9,805 nucleotides of DNA, from contig CAUZHN010000089.1 in NCBI GenBank assembly GCA_963579625.1, positions 1 to 9,805 of the forward strand, in the 5' to 3' direction. The stretch comes from JAAXGI01 sp963579625. GTDB taxonomy: Bacteria; Gemmatimonadota; Gemmatimonadetes; Longimicrobiales; Gaopeijiaceae. A program made the position numbers and the translations under genes. Below the pieces are notes generated by a model, which did not search any database, was not told where the DNA came from, and saw nothing but the letters and a program-made list of their open reading frames with translations. Positions 1 to 7,024 of this stretch are shown here, one piece after another; the first letter of the stretch is position 1; the number at the start of each line of letters is the position of its first letter.

Positions 1-383
1 AGCGACTCATCACTCCTAAACGCGATCAGAAGAAGGCAGGCCGCAAAGACGGTCAGAGAGGGGAAGAACAGGGTGTTTGTCCCTTCAATGAACCATCCCC
101 ATGGGTCGATGATCGACATTCGGACCCCGATGAGCGATCCGAGGTTGATCAGCACTATGATCGGATCGACGATAGAACGGTAGAGCCCGATCAGGCCAAG
201 GATCGCGACGATGCACTGCGCGACTCCGAGGATCGGAACGAGACCGGGAGCACTCAGAAGCCCGAAATAAAATGTGTTTGAGATCCGGATCGCATGGTCC
301 ACGTTCACGATCTTGTCGATACCCCAGATCAGGACGAGGAGCGCTACCGAGACACGTAAGAAGAGTAACGTAGCCGTTTTCAT
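1..383 (-). CDS. DoxX-like four-helix membrane protein, 3' end cut by window edge
   Basis: Reading the minus strand from an ATG at 383 gives 127 residues with no stop before the left edge, so the C-terminus is missing. The protein begins MKTATLLFLRVSVALL and has four hydrophobic stretches: about residues 4-24, 48-68, 73-90 and 104-121. They are joined by short polar loops, one of which contains a DPWGW segment. A charged pair (D23/K24) follows helix 1, and Gly and Pro dot the helices. Size and four-helix layout are like the DoxX/DoxD-type small membrane proteins; their function is mostly unknown, with a few linked to quinone or thiol redox chemistry. A GGAAG sequence a few bases upstream favours this start; an in-frame ATG at 425 is possible but lacks a ribosome site. 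It lies 106 bases downstream of the methyltransferase gene on the same strand, so cotranscription is possible. Family assignment rests on topology only. Confidence 0.6.
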   Translation of the reverse strand, partial: MKTATLLFLRVSVALLVLIWGIDKIVNVDHAIRISNTFYFGLLSAPGLVPILGVAQCIVAILGLIGLYRSIVDPIIVLINLGSLIGVRMSIIDPWGWFIEGTNTLFFPSLTVFAACLLLIAFRSDES

Positions 384-489
384 GACCGCTTCCAGGCCGA
401 AGGTTAGAGTATGCCTGCACGCCATGGCCGGACCGAAACATATCTGCAGAGTACGACCACGGGTGGACTGACGCCAACCCGAAAGAGAA

Positions 490-2004
490 TCAGGGAGGTG
501 GGAAGTTGCTTCCTGGATCGAGAGGGGGTGAGTCGGAGGAGAGTAGGGTAAGAAGTCGCTCTGCATATGAGCGACCCAATTCATGAGTTAAGCCTCTCGA
601 ACCCACCATTCCCCGACCCAGAACGGCCCCATCGCAAACAATGGCTACCGGTCCAGCGGGAAGCGTGCCAGGTGGAAGGCTTTCGCCCTCTAGAAGTCTG
701 AGTAATTGGGTAGCATTCAGCTCGGCCCGGCGATGGTGCGCAATCTCATCTGCCCACCGAGTCAGAAAGTGGCTGGACGGGGTTTCACGGTTTCCAGGCG
801 CACTTCGAAGGGCTCGGAGCCCAACGGATACAACCCTCCAGTCGGTCTCCAAAGAGTCCATCCACCCCACCATAGGCCACGTTCTGGCAGTATGTGCCCA
901 GATATGCTTCCCCCTGACCATCCACCCGAGATCCTCGAGGAGAGAAGGAGAAAACCCGAACCGATGTTCTAGTTCATGTTTGGTGTTGTCGATTCGCATT
1001 GTGGCCCCCTGTTGGTTCTCCCCGGGGAATCCTAGGGGAATCGGTGACCAGCCGTTAGGAGGTGTGGTCGATTGAGGTTCCGTGTTGGAAGACGATTGTC
1101 GGGTGGCTTCGTGGCGACGAAGTCGGGCCATGAAGAGGCCCCCGGAGTCCAGATGGTGGGGGTAGACCCGCCATGCCCGTGCAACGTCCCGGTGGAAACG
1201 TTGCCCTTGCCACTCTAGGAGGCCCGGAGCATGGGGAATCTGAAGGGAAATGTCGTCCATGGTTACGGGGGCATCTCGAAGCACTCGGTCAAGGACTGCC
1301 TCGTTTTCCTCCGGGGCGTAGGTGCATGTCGAATAGACGATGGTCCCGCCTGGCCGTGTTAGTTCAATTGCCCTCCGGAGGAGCGCCTCCTGGAGCCGAG
1401 TCACGTATGCGATAAAGCGGGAAGTTCGTGCAGGGAATCGCGCTTCCTGACGTCTGTAATTGCCCTCCCCGGAGCATGGAGCGTCCACGAGGACCCGATC
1501 GAAAAGGGGGCCGAGGGGCAGTCGTCGGCCATCCCCCGCTATGACGATCACGTTCATGCAACCCAGGCGATAGAGGTTCCCGAGAAGTCCTCGAATTCGC
1601 TTCTCCTTTGGATCCACTGCGATAAGTGGCCCCTCCTCGGACATCAACTCCGAGAGGTGGGTGGTCTTGCCCCCAGGAGCGGCGCAGAGGTCGAGCACTC
1701 GATCCCCGGGTGTCGGGGCGAGGGCAAGCGAGGGAAGCCCCATCACGGCCTGTTGGACATGGAGAAACCCAAGCCAGTGCTCAAGCGTTTGGGCAACTGA
1801 GCCTGGACCGGACAGGACTCGGTAGTAACTCTTGACCCCATGTACCGGCTCAAGCGTGAATCCTGCCGACTGGAGTTGTCTGGTCAGTTGGTGAGGGGGG
1901 ATGAGACCGGCCTGAGCCCGAAACGTAACTAGTTCGGGAGTGTGGTTGGCTTCCCAAAAGTCATCCCAATCATCTAGGATGCTGCGATACCTCTCTAGAG
2001 TCAT
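490..2004 (-). CDS. NOL1/NOP2/Sun-family RNA (cytosine-5) methyltransferase (RsmB/RsmF-like) with C-terminal accessory domain
   Basis: This SAM-dependent enzyme should methylate carbon 5 of a cytosine in rRNA or tRNA. The 504-residue product has the family motifs in order: SAM-binding motif I DLCAAPGGKTTHL (residues 105-117), an acidic residue in IAVDPKEKRI (near 131) that would contact the SAM ribose, motif IV DAPCSGEG (174-181) with the product-release cysteine C177, and motif VI YSTCTYAPEENE (224-235) with the nucleophile C227. Both catalytic cysteines are present, so the protein is probably active. The catalytic core ends near residue 297. A polar Ser/Thr/Pro/Gln-rich linker (about 300-335) follows, then a domain of about 165 residues (RFGFSPSLLEDLGW onward) resembling the accessory RNA-binding C-terminus of RsmF-type enzymes. 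The family is clear; the target base (RsmB, RsmF or another) cannot be told from sequence. The ATG at 2004 has no strong ribosome site. The gene is divergent from the metH operon, sharing a 320-base intergenic region with it. Confidence 0.9.
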   Translation of the reverse strand: MTLERYRSILDDWDDFWEANHTPELVTFRAQAGLIPPHQLTRQLQSAGFTLEPVHGVKSYYRVLSGPGSVAQTLEHWLGFLHVQQAVMGLPSLALAPTPGDRVLDLCAAPGGKTTHLSELMSEEGPLIAVDPKEKRIRGLLGNLYRLGCMNVIVIAGDGRRLPLGPLFDRVLVDAPCSGEGNYRRQEARFPARTSRFIAYVTRLQEALLRRAIELTRPGGTIVYSTCTYAPEENEAVLDRVLRDAPVTMDDISLQIPHAPGLLEWQGQRFHRDVARAWRVYPHHLDSGGLFMARLRRHEATRQSSSNTEPQSTTPPNGWSPIPLGFPGENQQGATMRIDNTKHELEHRFGFSPSLLEDLGWMVRGKHIWAHTARTWPMVGWMDSLETDWRVVSVGLRALRSAPGNRETPSSHFLTRWADEIAHHRRAELNATQLLRLLEGESLPPGTLPAGPVAIVCDGAVLGRGMVGSRGLTHELGRSYAERLLTLLSSDSPPLDPGSNFPPP

Positions 2005-2101
2005 AGTAGGTGTGACTCCGGTCTGGCATCTTTTGAGTGATGGTCGATCTGCGCAGACAGGATCAAATCCCCCAGTTGCTGACGGGAATAGGCGGGTGGC
2101 G

Positions 2102-2131
2102 TTGGCTGCACGGCTCTACTATACATATGAT
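2102..2131 (+). promoter_or_regulatory. Putative sigma70-type promoter of the metH operon
   Basis: A TTGGCT hexamer at 2102-2107 (4 of 6 matches to TTGACA) and TATGAT at 2126-2131 (5 of 6 matches to TATAAT) are separated by 18 bases. Transcription would start near 2138, about 10 bases before the aptamer, which is where a riboswitch promoter is expected. The surrounding ACTATACATATGAT is the most AT-rich part of the intergenic region. It could also serve the divergent methyltransferase gene, for which I see no clearer promoter. This is a consensus match only. Confidence 0.5.
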
Positions 2132-2146
2132 TGAGCTTGGCTGAGT

Positions 2147-2197
2147 TCAGGGTGATTTGCGGCGTATTGCGACCCGGGAAACCGAACCGCTAAAAAG
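2147..2197 (+). promoter_or_regulatory. SAM-II-class S-adenosylmethionine riboswitch aptamer
   Basis: The segment carries the conserved core of the SAM-II pseudoknot in the right order and spacing: GATTT at 2154-2158, GTATTGC at 2164-2170 and GCTAAAAAG at 2189-2197. Helix P1 is GGGT (2150-2153) with ACCC (2172-2175), extendable by TTC (2146-2148) with GGGAA beyond one mismatch. Helix P2, which makes the pseudoknot, is TATTGC (2165-2170) in the P1 loop with GCTAAA (2189-2194) downstream. In known SAM-II structures the U-rich GAUUU loop forms triples with the A-rich P2 strand around the ligand, and both elements are kept here. The P1 loop and the L3 linker (13 bases) each appear about one base longer than in the alphaproteobacterial metX RNA as I remember it. 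The related SAM-V class has a similar core, so the exact subclass is less sure than SAM binding. The genes downstream are methionine-synthesis genes, as expected. Confidence 0.82.
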
Positions 2198-2209
2198 CTA
2201 CTCTCCCGG
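2174..2209 (+). promoter_or_regulatory. Putative antiterminator pairing between aptamer and terminator
   Basis: CCGGGA at 2174-2179 overlaps the 3' strand of aptamer helix P1 and is perfectly complementary to TCCCGG at 2204-2209, the 5' arm of the terminator. The same hexamer CCGGGA occurs again at 2224-2229 as the terminator's 3' arm, so two copies compete for one partner. Without SAM the upstream pairing could form and prevent termination. With SAM, P1 holds 2174-2175 and the terminator arm is freed. The complementarity is seen directly; the switching mechanism is inferred. Confidence 0.55.
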
Positions 2210-2234
2210 CTCGCCTGTCGTTGCCGGGATTTTT
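2204..2234 (+). terminator. Intrinsic (Rho-independent) terminator in the metH leader
   Basis: TCCCGGC (2204-2210) and GCCGGGA (2223-2229) form a perfect 7-bp GC-rich stem with a 12-base loop, followed at once by TTTTT (2230-2234) and more pyrimidines. It lies just 6 bases after the aptamer and about 90 bases before the metH start codon, so it is placed to attenuate the operon rather than end an upstream gene, since the neighbouring gene is divergent. Confidence 0.8.
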
Positions 2235-2296
2235 CTTCTCCCCTGCCGCAATAGCCGACGGGGTCCCGGACTTGGGGCATCGTTCACTGACGGCCG

Positions 2297-2321
2297 AGCC
2301 TCACTTGGACGAGGAGAGGCT
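2297..2321 (+). promoter_or_regulatory. metH ribosome binding site, partly sequestered in a hairpin
   Basis: A strong Shine-Dalgarno stretch GAGGAGAGG (2311-2319) lies 5 bases before the ATG at 2325 and decides the metH start. Its 3' half can pair with AGCCTC at 2297-2302 (GAGGCT at 2316-2321, 6 bp plus a possible G-U pair), which could lower translation. The pairing is short and its significance is uncertain. Confidence 0.5.
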
Positions 2322-2324
2322 TCA

Positions 2325-5300
2325 ATGAATAGATCTGACTCCACATCTACCTCCCAGAGGTTGCTAGAAGCTGCTGCACTCGATCGGATCCTAGTCCTTG
2401 ATGGGGCCATGGGCACGGTGATTCAGCAATTGGGTCTTGAGGAGGAAGACTATAGAGGTGATCGCTTCGAGGGCCACACCAGCGACCTGAAGGGCAACCA
2501 CGACATTCTGGCTTTAACGCGTCCCGACGTCGTCGAGGAGATTCACCGTCGGTACCTAGACGCGGGTGCTGATATTATTGAAACCAACACTTTCAGCGCT
2601 ACCTCTATCGGTCAGTCGGAATACTACTTAGAGGACATTGTCAGGGAGCTCAATAGGGAGGCGGCTGGTATTGCTCGTCGAGCCATCGAGGCAGTGACAG
2701 TTTCGGATCCGGATCGCCCGCGATTCGTCTGTGGAGTACTGGGGCCGACAAATCGCACTGCATCGATTTCGCCAAAGGTAGAGGATCCCGCTTTCCGCGA
2801 TGTGACTTTCGGGGAGCTGGTGGCGGTTTACTCTGAGCCGACACGGGGACTCATCGAGGGAGGTGCCGATCTCCTGATGGTGGAAACCGTTTTCGACACC
2901 TTGAACGCGAAGGCGGCTCTATTTGCTATTCAGGCGGTGTTCGAGGAGTTGGGGACGGCTGTCCCTATCATGATTTCGGGAACGATCACGGATCTGTCCG
3001 GACGCACGCTCACCGGTCAGACACCGGAGGCTTTCCTGAATTCTGTGCGCCACGCCCGTCCGTTTGCAGTGGGGCTTAATTGTGCCCTTGGAGCCAGGCA
3101 ACTCGCCCCGTACCTAGAGGAATTGTCCCGCACGGCGGACACCTTCACGAGCTGCCATCCGAATGCCGGTCTGCCCAACGAGTTCGGAGGCTACGATCAG
3201 GGGCCGGTGGAGATGAGGGGACTCGTGGAGGATTTCGCGAGGCGTGGGCTGGTGAACCTCGTGGGTGGATGCTGTGGGACGACCCCAGAGCATATCGCTG
3301 AAATTGCCGATGCCGTCCGGGATTTTCCACCCCGCCCGATCCCGGACCGCCCTTCCCTATGCCGATTGTCGGGTCTGGAACCGCTGAATATCGGACCGGA
3401 GCTCAACTTCGTGAACGTGGGGGAGCGCACGAACGTGACTGGGTCGAAGCGCTTTCGCACGCTAATCAAAGAGGATCGGCTTGAAGAAGCGCTGGAGATA
3501 GCACGAGGCCAAGTGGAAGCGGGGGCCCAAATCCTGGACGTGAACATGGATGAGGGTCTGCTGGACTCAGAGGGGGCAATGGTCCAGTTCCTCAGGCTCG
3601 TAGCCGCTGAGCCTGATATTTCTCGGATTCCGGTGATGGTGGATTCGTCTCGGTGGGAAGTGCTCGAAGCCGGACTTCAGTGCCTGCAGGGGAAGGGAGT
3701 AGTGAATTCCATCTCGATGAAGGATGGAGAGGGCCTCTTCCGGGAGAGAGCGGAAAAGATCCTCCGATATGGTGCTGCGGTCATTGTGATGGCTTTCGAT
3801 GAAGAAGGCCAGGCGGACACACGTGAACGTAAGGTCGAGATTTGTGGCAGAGCGTACCGGATCCTCACGGAAGAAGTGGGTTTTCCGCCGGAGGACATCA
3901 TCTTTGACCCCAACGTTTTTGCTGTTGCGACAGGCATTCCAGAGCATGACGGCTATGGACAGGCCTTCATTGAGGCAGTGGGGGACATCAAGAAGGCCCT
4001 GCCTCACGTGCTAACCAGTGGGGGGATCTCAAATCTCTCGTTTTCCTTTCGGGGTAACCCAGAGCTCCGCGAGGCCATGCACACGATCTTTCTCTACCAT
4101 GCGATCCAAGGGGGATTGGATATGGGGATCGTGAATGCGGGTGCACTGCCGGTCTACGACGAGGTTCATGAGAAGCTGCGAACTGCGGTCGAGGATGTGC
4201 TTTTCCAGCGGCGGCCTGATGCGACTGAGCGCCTTACCCAGCTAGCGGAGACACATCAGGGTGAAGCACAGCGAAGGGAAGAGGACCTATCCTGGCGAGA
4301 GAACCGGGTTGAGGAGCGCCTTAGTTACTCATTGGTGAAAGGCATTGACCGATGGGTTGAGGAGGACACGGAGGAAGCCAGGCAGAAGGCGGATCGAGCG
4401 CTGGAAGTGATTGAAGGATCCCTCATGGACGGGATGAATAGGGTGGGGGATCTCTTTGGTTCGGGAAAGATGTTTCTTCCTCAGGTGGTGAAGAGCGCCC
4501 GAGTCATGAAGAAGTCGGTCGCCTACCTGACACCCTTCATAGAAGCGGAGCAGGAGGAGGGGGAGGAGTCGTCATCTAAGGGGAAGATCCTGCTTGCCAC
4601 GGTGAAAGGTGACGTGCACGACATCGGCAAGAATATCGTAGGCGTCGTGCTACAGTGTAATGGTTACGAGATCGTGGATCTCGGAGTCATGGTTCCGTCC
4701 GAGCGAATCCTGGAGACGGCTCGGGCCGAAGAGGTTGAGGCCATCGGACTTTCCGGCCTGATCACGCCCTCGCTTGACGAAATGGTGCACGTGGCGGAAG
4801 AGCTAGAGCGCGAAGCCTTCCAGATTCCGCTGCTTATCGGCGGTGCGACAACATCTCGGGCTCATACGGCGATCAGGGTGGAAGGTTGTTACGGTGGTCC
4901 GACTGTTCATGTACTGGATGCATCCCGTGCCGTGGGTGTGGTTGCAAAGCTGCTGAGTTTACGGGAGCAACGTGGTTTCGTTGCGCGCACAAGGGAGGAG
5001 TACGAGCAGGTCAGGGAGCGGTATGAGGGACGCCGGGCGCGGAAGCAACTTCTATCGCTTGTCGAAGCCCGGCAGAACCCGTTTCCCATGGACTGGGCTA
5101 CCTACAAACCCCCCACCCCCCACACCACAGAGTTGCAGGTCCTCTCGGATCAGCCGCTCGTAGAGCTCGTGGACTACATCGACTGGACACCGTTCTTCCA
5201 TGCCTGGGAGTTGCGGGGAAAGTATCCCGATATCCTAAGCGATCCAGATCGGGGAGCAGCTGCCACGGAACTCTTTGAGGACGCGCGAGAGTTGCTGGAC

Positions 5301-6125
5301 GAGATCCTGGAGAAGCGACTCCTCCGGGCCGCGGGAGCTGTTCGGATCTTACCGGCCCAAGCGGTCGGTGACGACGCTGTCTTTTATGAAGACGAAGAAC
5401 GCGAGCGGGTGATCGCTCGCTGTCATACCCTCCGACAGCAGTCCCAGAAGACCGGCAACCGTCCGAACATCGCACTGGCTGATTTCGTGGCCCCCAAGGG
5501 AGTTGGAGTTGCCGATTGGGTCGGCGCATTCGTCGTTACTACAGGCCTTGGACTCGATGAGCTAGTCGCACGATTCGATAGCGAGAACGATGATTACCGG
5601 GGTATTCTGGCACGCTCGTTGGCTGACCGGCTGGCGGAGGCGTTTGCGGAGTTGCTGCATGCTCGTGTGAGGCGCGAGATCTGGGGGTATTCAGGCGCCG
5701 AATGTTTGACCAGCGAGGATCTCATCCGGGAGCGATACCAAGGGATCCGACCCGCGCCCGGATATCCGTCCTGCCCGGATCACACGGAGAAGCAGACGGT
5801 GTTCAATCTCCTCGACGCAGAGAGATCGGTTGGGGTCAGGCTCACCGAAAGCTACGCTATGCTTCCCACGGCGACCGTAAGCGGCTGGTATTTTTCTCAT
5901 CCAGATGCTTTTTATTTTGGTGTTGGGCGGGTGGGTCGAGACCAGGTTGAAGATTACGCTGAGCGGAAGGGGTGGAATATCCAAGAGGCGGAGAAGTGGC
6001 TCCGCCCGAACCTTGCCTACGATGAGGGGCCTGACTTGTCAGATAGAGTGGCGAGTGTTCAACCTGCGCTCGGCAGTAACACGCTCGACTCGAAAAGCGG
6101 CCCGAAATCGAAGGGATTTAAGTGA
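2325..6125 (+). CDS. metH: Cobalamin-dependent methionine synthase (5-methyltetrahydrofolate-homocysteine methyltransferase)
   Basis: MetH transfers the methyl group of 5-methyl-THF through cobalamin to homocysteine, giving methionine and THF in the cytoplasm. At 1266 aa it has all four modules of E. coli MetH (1227 aa). The homocysteine domain (about 1-345) has DGAMGT and zinc ligands C253, C316 and C317 (GLNC, GGCCGTTPEH). The pterin domain (about 355-620) has FVNVGERTNVTGSKRF from residue 362. The helical cap contains MDGM (701-704) and MFLPQVV (716-722). The B12 domain has GDVHDIGKN with cobalt ligand H765, S816 in TPSLDEM, and LIGGATTS. The reactivation domain (about 910-1235) has YIDWTPFF, LADFVAPK and the SAM-binding RPAPGYPSCPDHTEK from R1142. 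All key residues are present. The ATG at 2325 has a strong ribosome site; an earlier in-frame TTG at 2157 lies inside the riboswitch and is rejected. About 33 residues (1234-1266), polar and Lys/Ser-rich, extend past the usual end. It is the first gene of the operon. Confidence 0.98.
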   Translation: MNRSDSTSTSQRLLEAAALDRILVLDGAMGTVIQQLGLEEEDYRGDRFEGHTSDLKGNHDILALTRPDVVEEIHRRYLDAGADIIETNTFSATSIGQSEYYLEDIVRELNREAAGIARRAIEAVTVSDPDRPRFVCGVLGPTNRTASISPKVEDPAFRDVTFGELVAVYSEPTRGLIEGGADLLMVETVFDTLNAKAALFAIQAVFEELGTAVPIMISGTITDLSGRTLTGQTPEAFLNSVRHARPFAVGLNCALGARQLAPYLEELSRTADTFTSCHPNAGLPNEFGGYDQGPVEMRGLVEDFARRGLVNLVGGCCGTTPEHIAEIADAVRDFPPRPIPDRPSLCRLSGLEPLNIGPELNFVNVGERTNVTGSKRFRTLIKEDRLEEALEIARGQVEAGAQILDVNMDEGLLDSEGAMVQFLRLVAAEPDISRIPVMVDSSRWEVLEAGLQCLQGKGVVNSISMKDGEGLFRERAEKILRYGAAVIVMAFDEEGQADTRERKVEICGRAYRILTEEVGFPPEDIIFDPNVFAVATGIPEHDGYGQAFIEAVGDIKKALPHVLTSGGISNLSFSFRGNPELREAMHTIFLYHAIQGGLDMGIVNAGALPVYDEVHEKLRTAVEDVLFQRRPDATERLTQLAETHQGEAQRREEDLSWRENRVEERLSYSLVKGIDRWVEEDTEEARQKADRALEVIEGSLMDGMNRVGDLFGSGKMFLPQVVKSARVMKKSVAYLTPFIEAEQEEGEESSSKGKILLATVKGDVHDIGKNIVGVVLQCNGYEIVDLGVMVPSERILETARAEEVEAIGLSGLITPSLDEMVHVAEELEREAFQIPLLIGGATTSRAHTAIRVEGCYGGPTVHVLDASRAVGVVAKLLSLREQRGFVARTREEYEQVRERYEGRRARKQLLSLVEARQNPFPMDWATYKPPTPHTTELQVLSDQPLVELVDYIDWTPFFHAWELRGKYPDILSDPDRGAAATELFEDARELLDEILEKRLLRAAGAVRILPAQAVGDDAVFYEDEERERVIARCHTLRQQSQKTGNRPNIALADFVAPKGVGVADWVGAFVVTTGLGLDELVARFDSENDDYRGILARSLADRLAEAFAELLHARVRREIWGYSGAECLTSEDLIRERYQGIRPAPGYPSCPDHTEKQTVFNLLDAERSVGVRLTESYAMLPTATVSGWYFSHPDAFYFGVGRVGRDQVEDYAERKGWNIQEAEKWLRPNLAYDEGPDLSDRVASVQPALGSNTLDSKSGPKSKGFK

Positions 6126-7024
6126 CGGACCTGCGAGCGTTGATCCAAGACGGGGTGGTGCATGTGCTCGATGGAGCAATGGGCACGCTTCTCTACGAGC
6201 GAGGTGTGTTCGTGAACGTTTGCTACGACGAACTCAACCTGACACAGCCGGACCTGGTGGGGGAGATCCACCAAGAGTATGTGGAGGCGGGGGCGGAGAT
6301 TCTGAAAACCAATACCTTTGGAGCTAATCCAGTCAAACTCTCCGGATTCGCTCTCGAAGAGAAGACAGAGGAAATCAACAGTGCGGCCGCACTGTTGGCG
6401 CAAATGGTAGCGGGTGACGGGGTAATGGTTGTCGGTGCAATGGGTCCGCTTGGACTCCGGATAGAGCCCTGGGGCCCAACCTCGGCGGAAGAGGCAGAAG
6501 ACTACTTCCGTAGGCAAGCCCAAGGGCTCGTCGACGGTGATGTCGACGGGTTTCTCCTTGAGACCTTTTCCCATCTGAACGAAATGCACCAGGCGTTGCG
6601 AGCAGTGCGTTCCATCAGCAACCTTCCCGTGCTTGCTCAGGTCACGTTTGAGGAAGGGGGGAACACATCGAACGGAACAGACGCGGAGACGGTTGCCCGA
6701 ACGTTGGATGAATGGGGTGCTGACGTGATTGGGGTGAACTGTTCGGTAGGTCCGTCTGAGACGCTGGACGTAGTAGAGCGAATGGCTAGTGTGACGGAAG
6801 TGCCGCTGGTTGCGCAGCCAAACGCCGGTCTGCCTCGGATGGTGGGGGATCGGAAGATGTATCTGGCCAGTCCATCCTATATGGCCAGGTACGCAGTTCG
6901 GATGGTTGAGGCAGGCATCCGATTTGTGGGAGGATGTTGTGGGATGACACCAGACCACATCCGGGCGATTCGGGTTGCCGTGAGCGTATCCGCGCGAGAG
7001 GAGAGGCCTCCCATTGTCCAGTGA
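6122..7024 (+). CDS. Stand-alone homocysteine S-methyltransferase domain protein (YitJ N-terminal type)
   Basis: This 300-residue protein is a single zinc-dependent homocysteine-binding (Pfam S-methyl_trans type) barrel. It would activate homocysteine as a thiolate for methylation. Visible motifs are LDGAMGTLLY (16-25), LKTNTFGAN (61-69), VGAMGPLG (104-111), LLETF (145-149), GVNCSVG with zinc ligand C207, and GGCCGMTPDHI with C272 and C273. The N-terminal third resembles, from memory, the homocysteine half of the Bacillus fused protein YitJ more than the MetH domain beside it. It has no cobalamin or folate domain, so the methyl donor is unknown: S-methylmethionine, SAM, methyl-THF with the next protein, or MetH-bound methylcobalamin are options. 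The GTG start overlaps the metH stop by 4 bases (GTGA) with AAGGGA 5 bases upstream, so it is translationally coupled to metH. The next gene overlaps its 3' end. Confidence 0.88.
   Translation: MTDLRALIQDGVVHVLDGAMGTLLYERGVFVNVCYDELNLTQPDLVGEIHQEYVEAGAEILKTNTFGANPVKLSGFALEEKTEEINSAAALLAQMVAGDGVMVVGAMGPLGLRIEPWGPTSAEEAEDYFRRQAQGLVDGDVDGFLLETFSHLNEMHQALRAVRSISNLPVLAQVTFEEGGNTSNGTDAETVARTLDEWGADVIGVNCSVGPSETLDVVERMASVTEVPLVAQPNAGLPRMVGDRKMYLASPSYMARYAVRMVEAGIRFVGGCCGMTPDHIRAIRVAVSVSAREERPPIVQ

Noticed and set aside
85..477. Minus-strand open frame of 130 codons overlapping the DoxX-like gene
   Set aside because: Arg/His/Asp-rich and without family features, while the overlapping frame from 383 gives a coherent four-helix membrane protein.
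384..489. Terminator or promoter between the methyltransferase and DoxX-like genes
   Set aside because: No stem with a U tract is visible, and promoter-like hexamers are too weak to call.
2048..2057. Palindrome TCTGCGCAGA as a repressor operator
   Set aside because: A single 10-base palindrome in GC-rich DNA is expected by chance, does not resemble a MetJ box, and lies upstream of the proposed promoter.
2157..2324. In-frame N-terminal extension of metH from a TTG at 2157
   Set aside because: The extension would start inside the aptamer and run through the terminator; it lacks a ribosome site and family similarity, whereas the ATG at 2325 has a strong Shine-Dalgarno.
2005..2324. Cobalamin riboswitch or SAH riboswitch in the metH leader
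   Set aside because: No B12-box-like sequence is found. The GGACGAGGAG at 2307-2316 recalls the start of SAH aptamers but sits at the ribosome site and the rest of that aptamer is absent.
6059..6958. Long open frame of 299 codons on the minus strand opposite the homocysteine-methyltransferase gene
   Set aside because: Its His/Cys/Arg-rich translation matches no family I recognise and it lies antisense to a clearly conserved protein.
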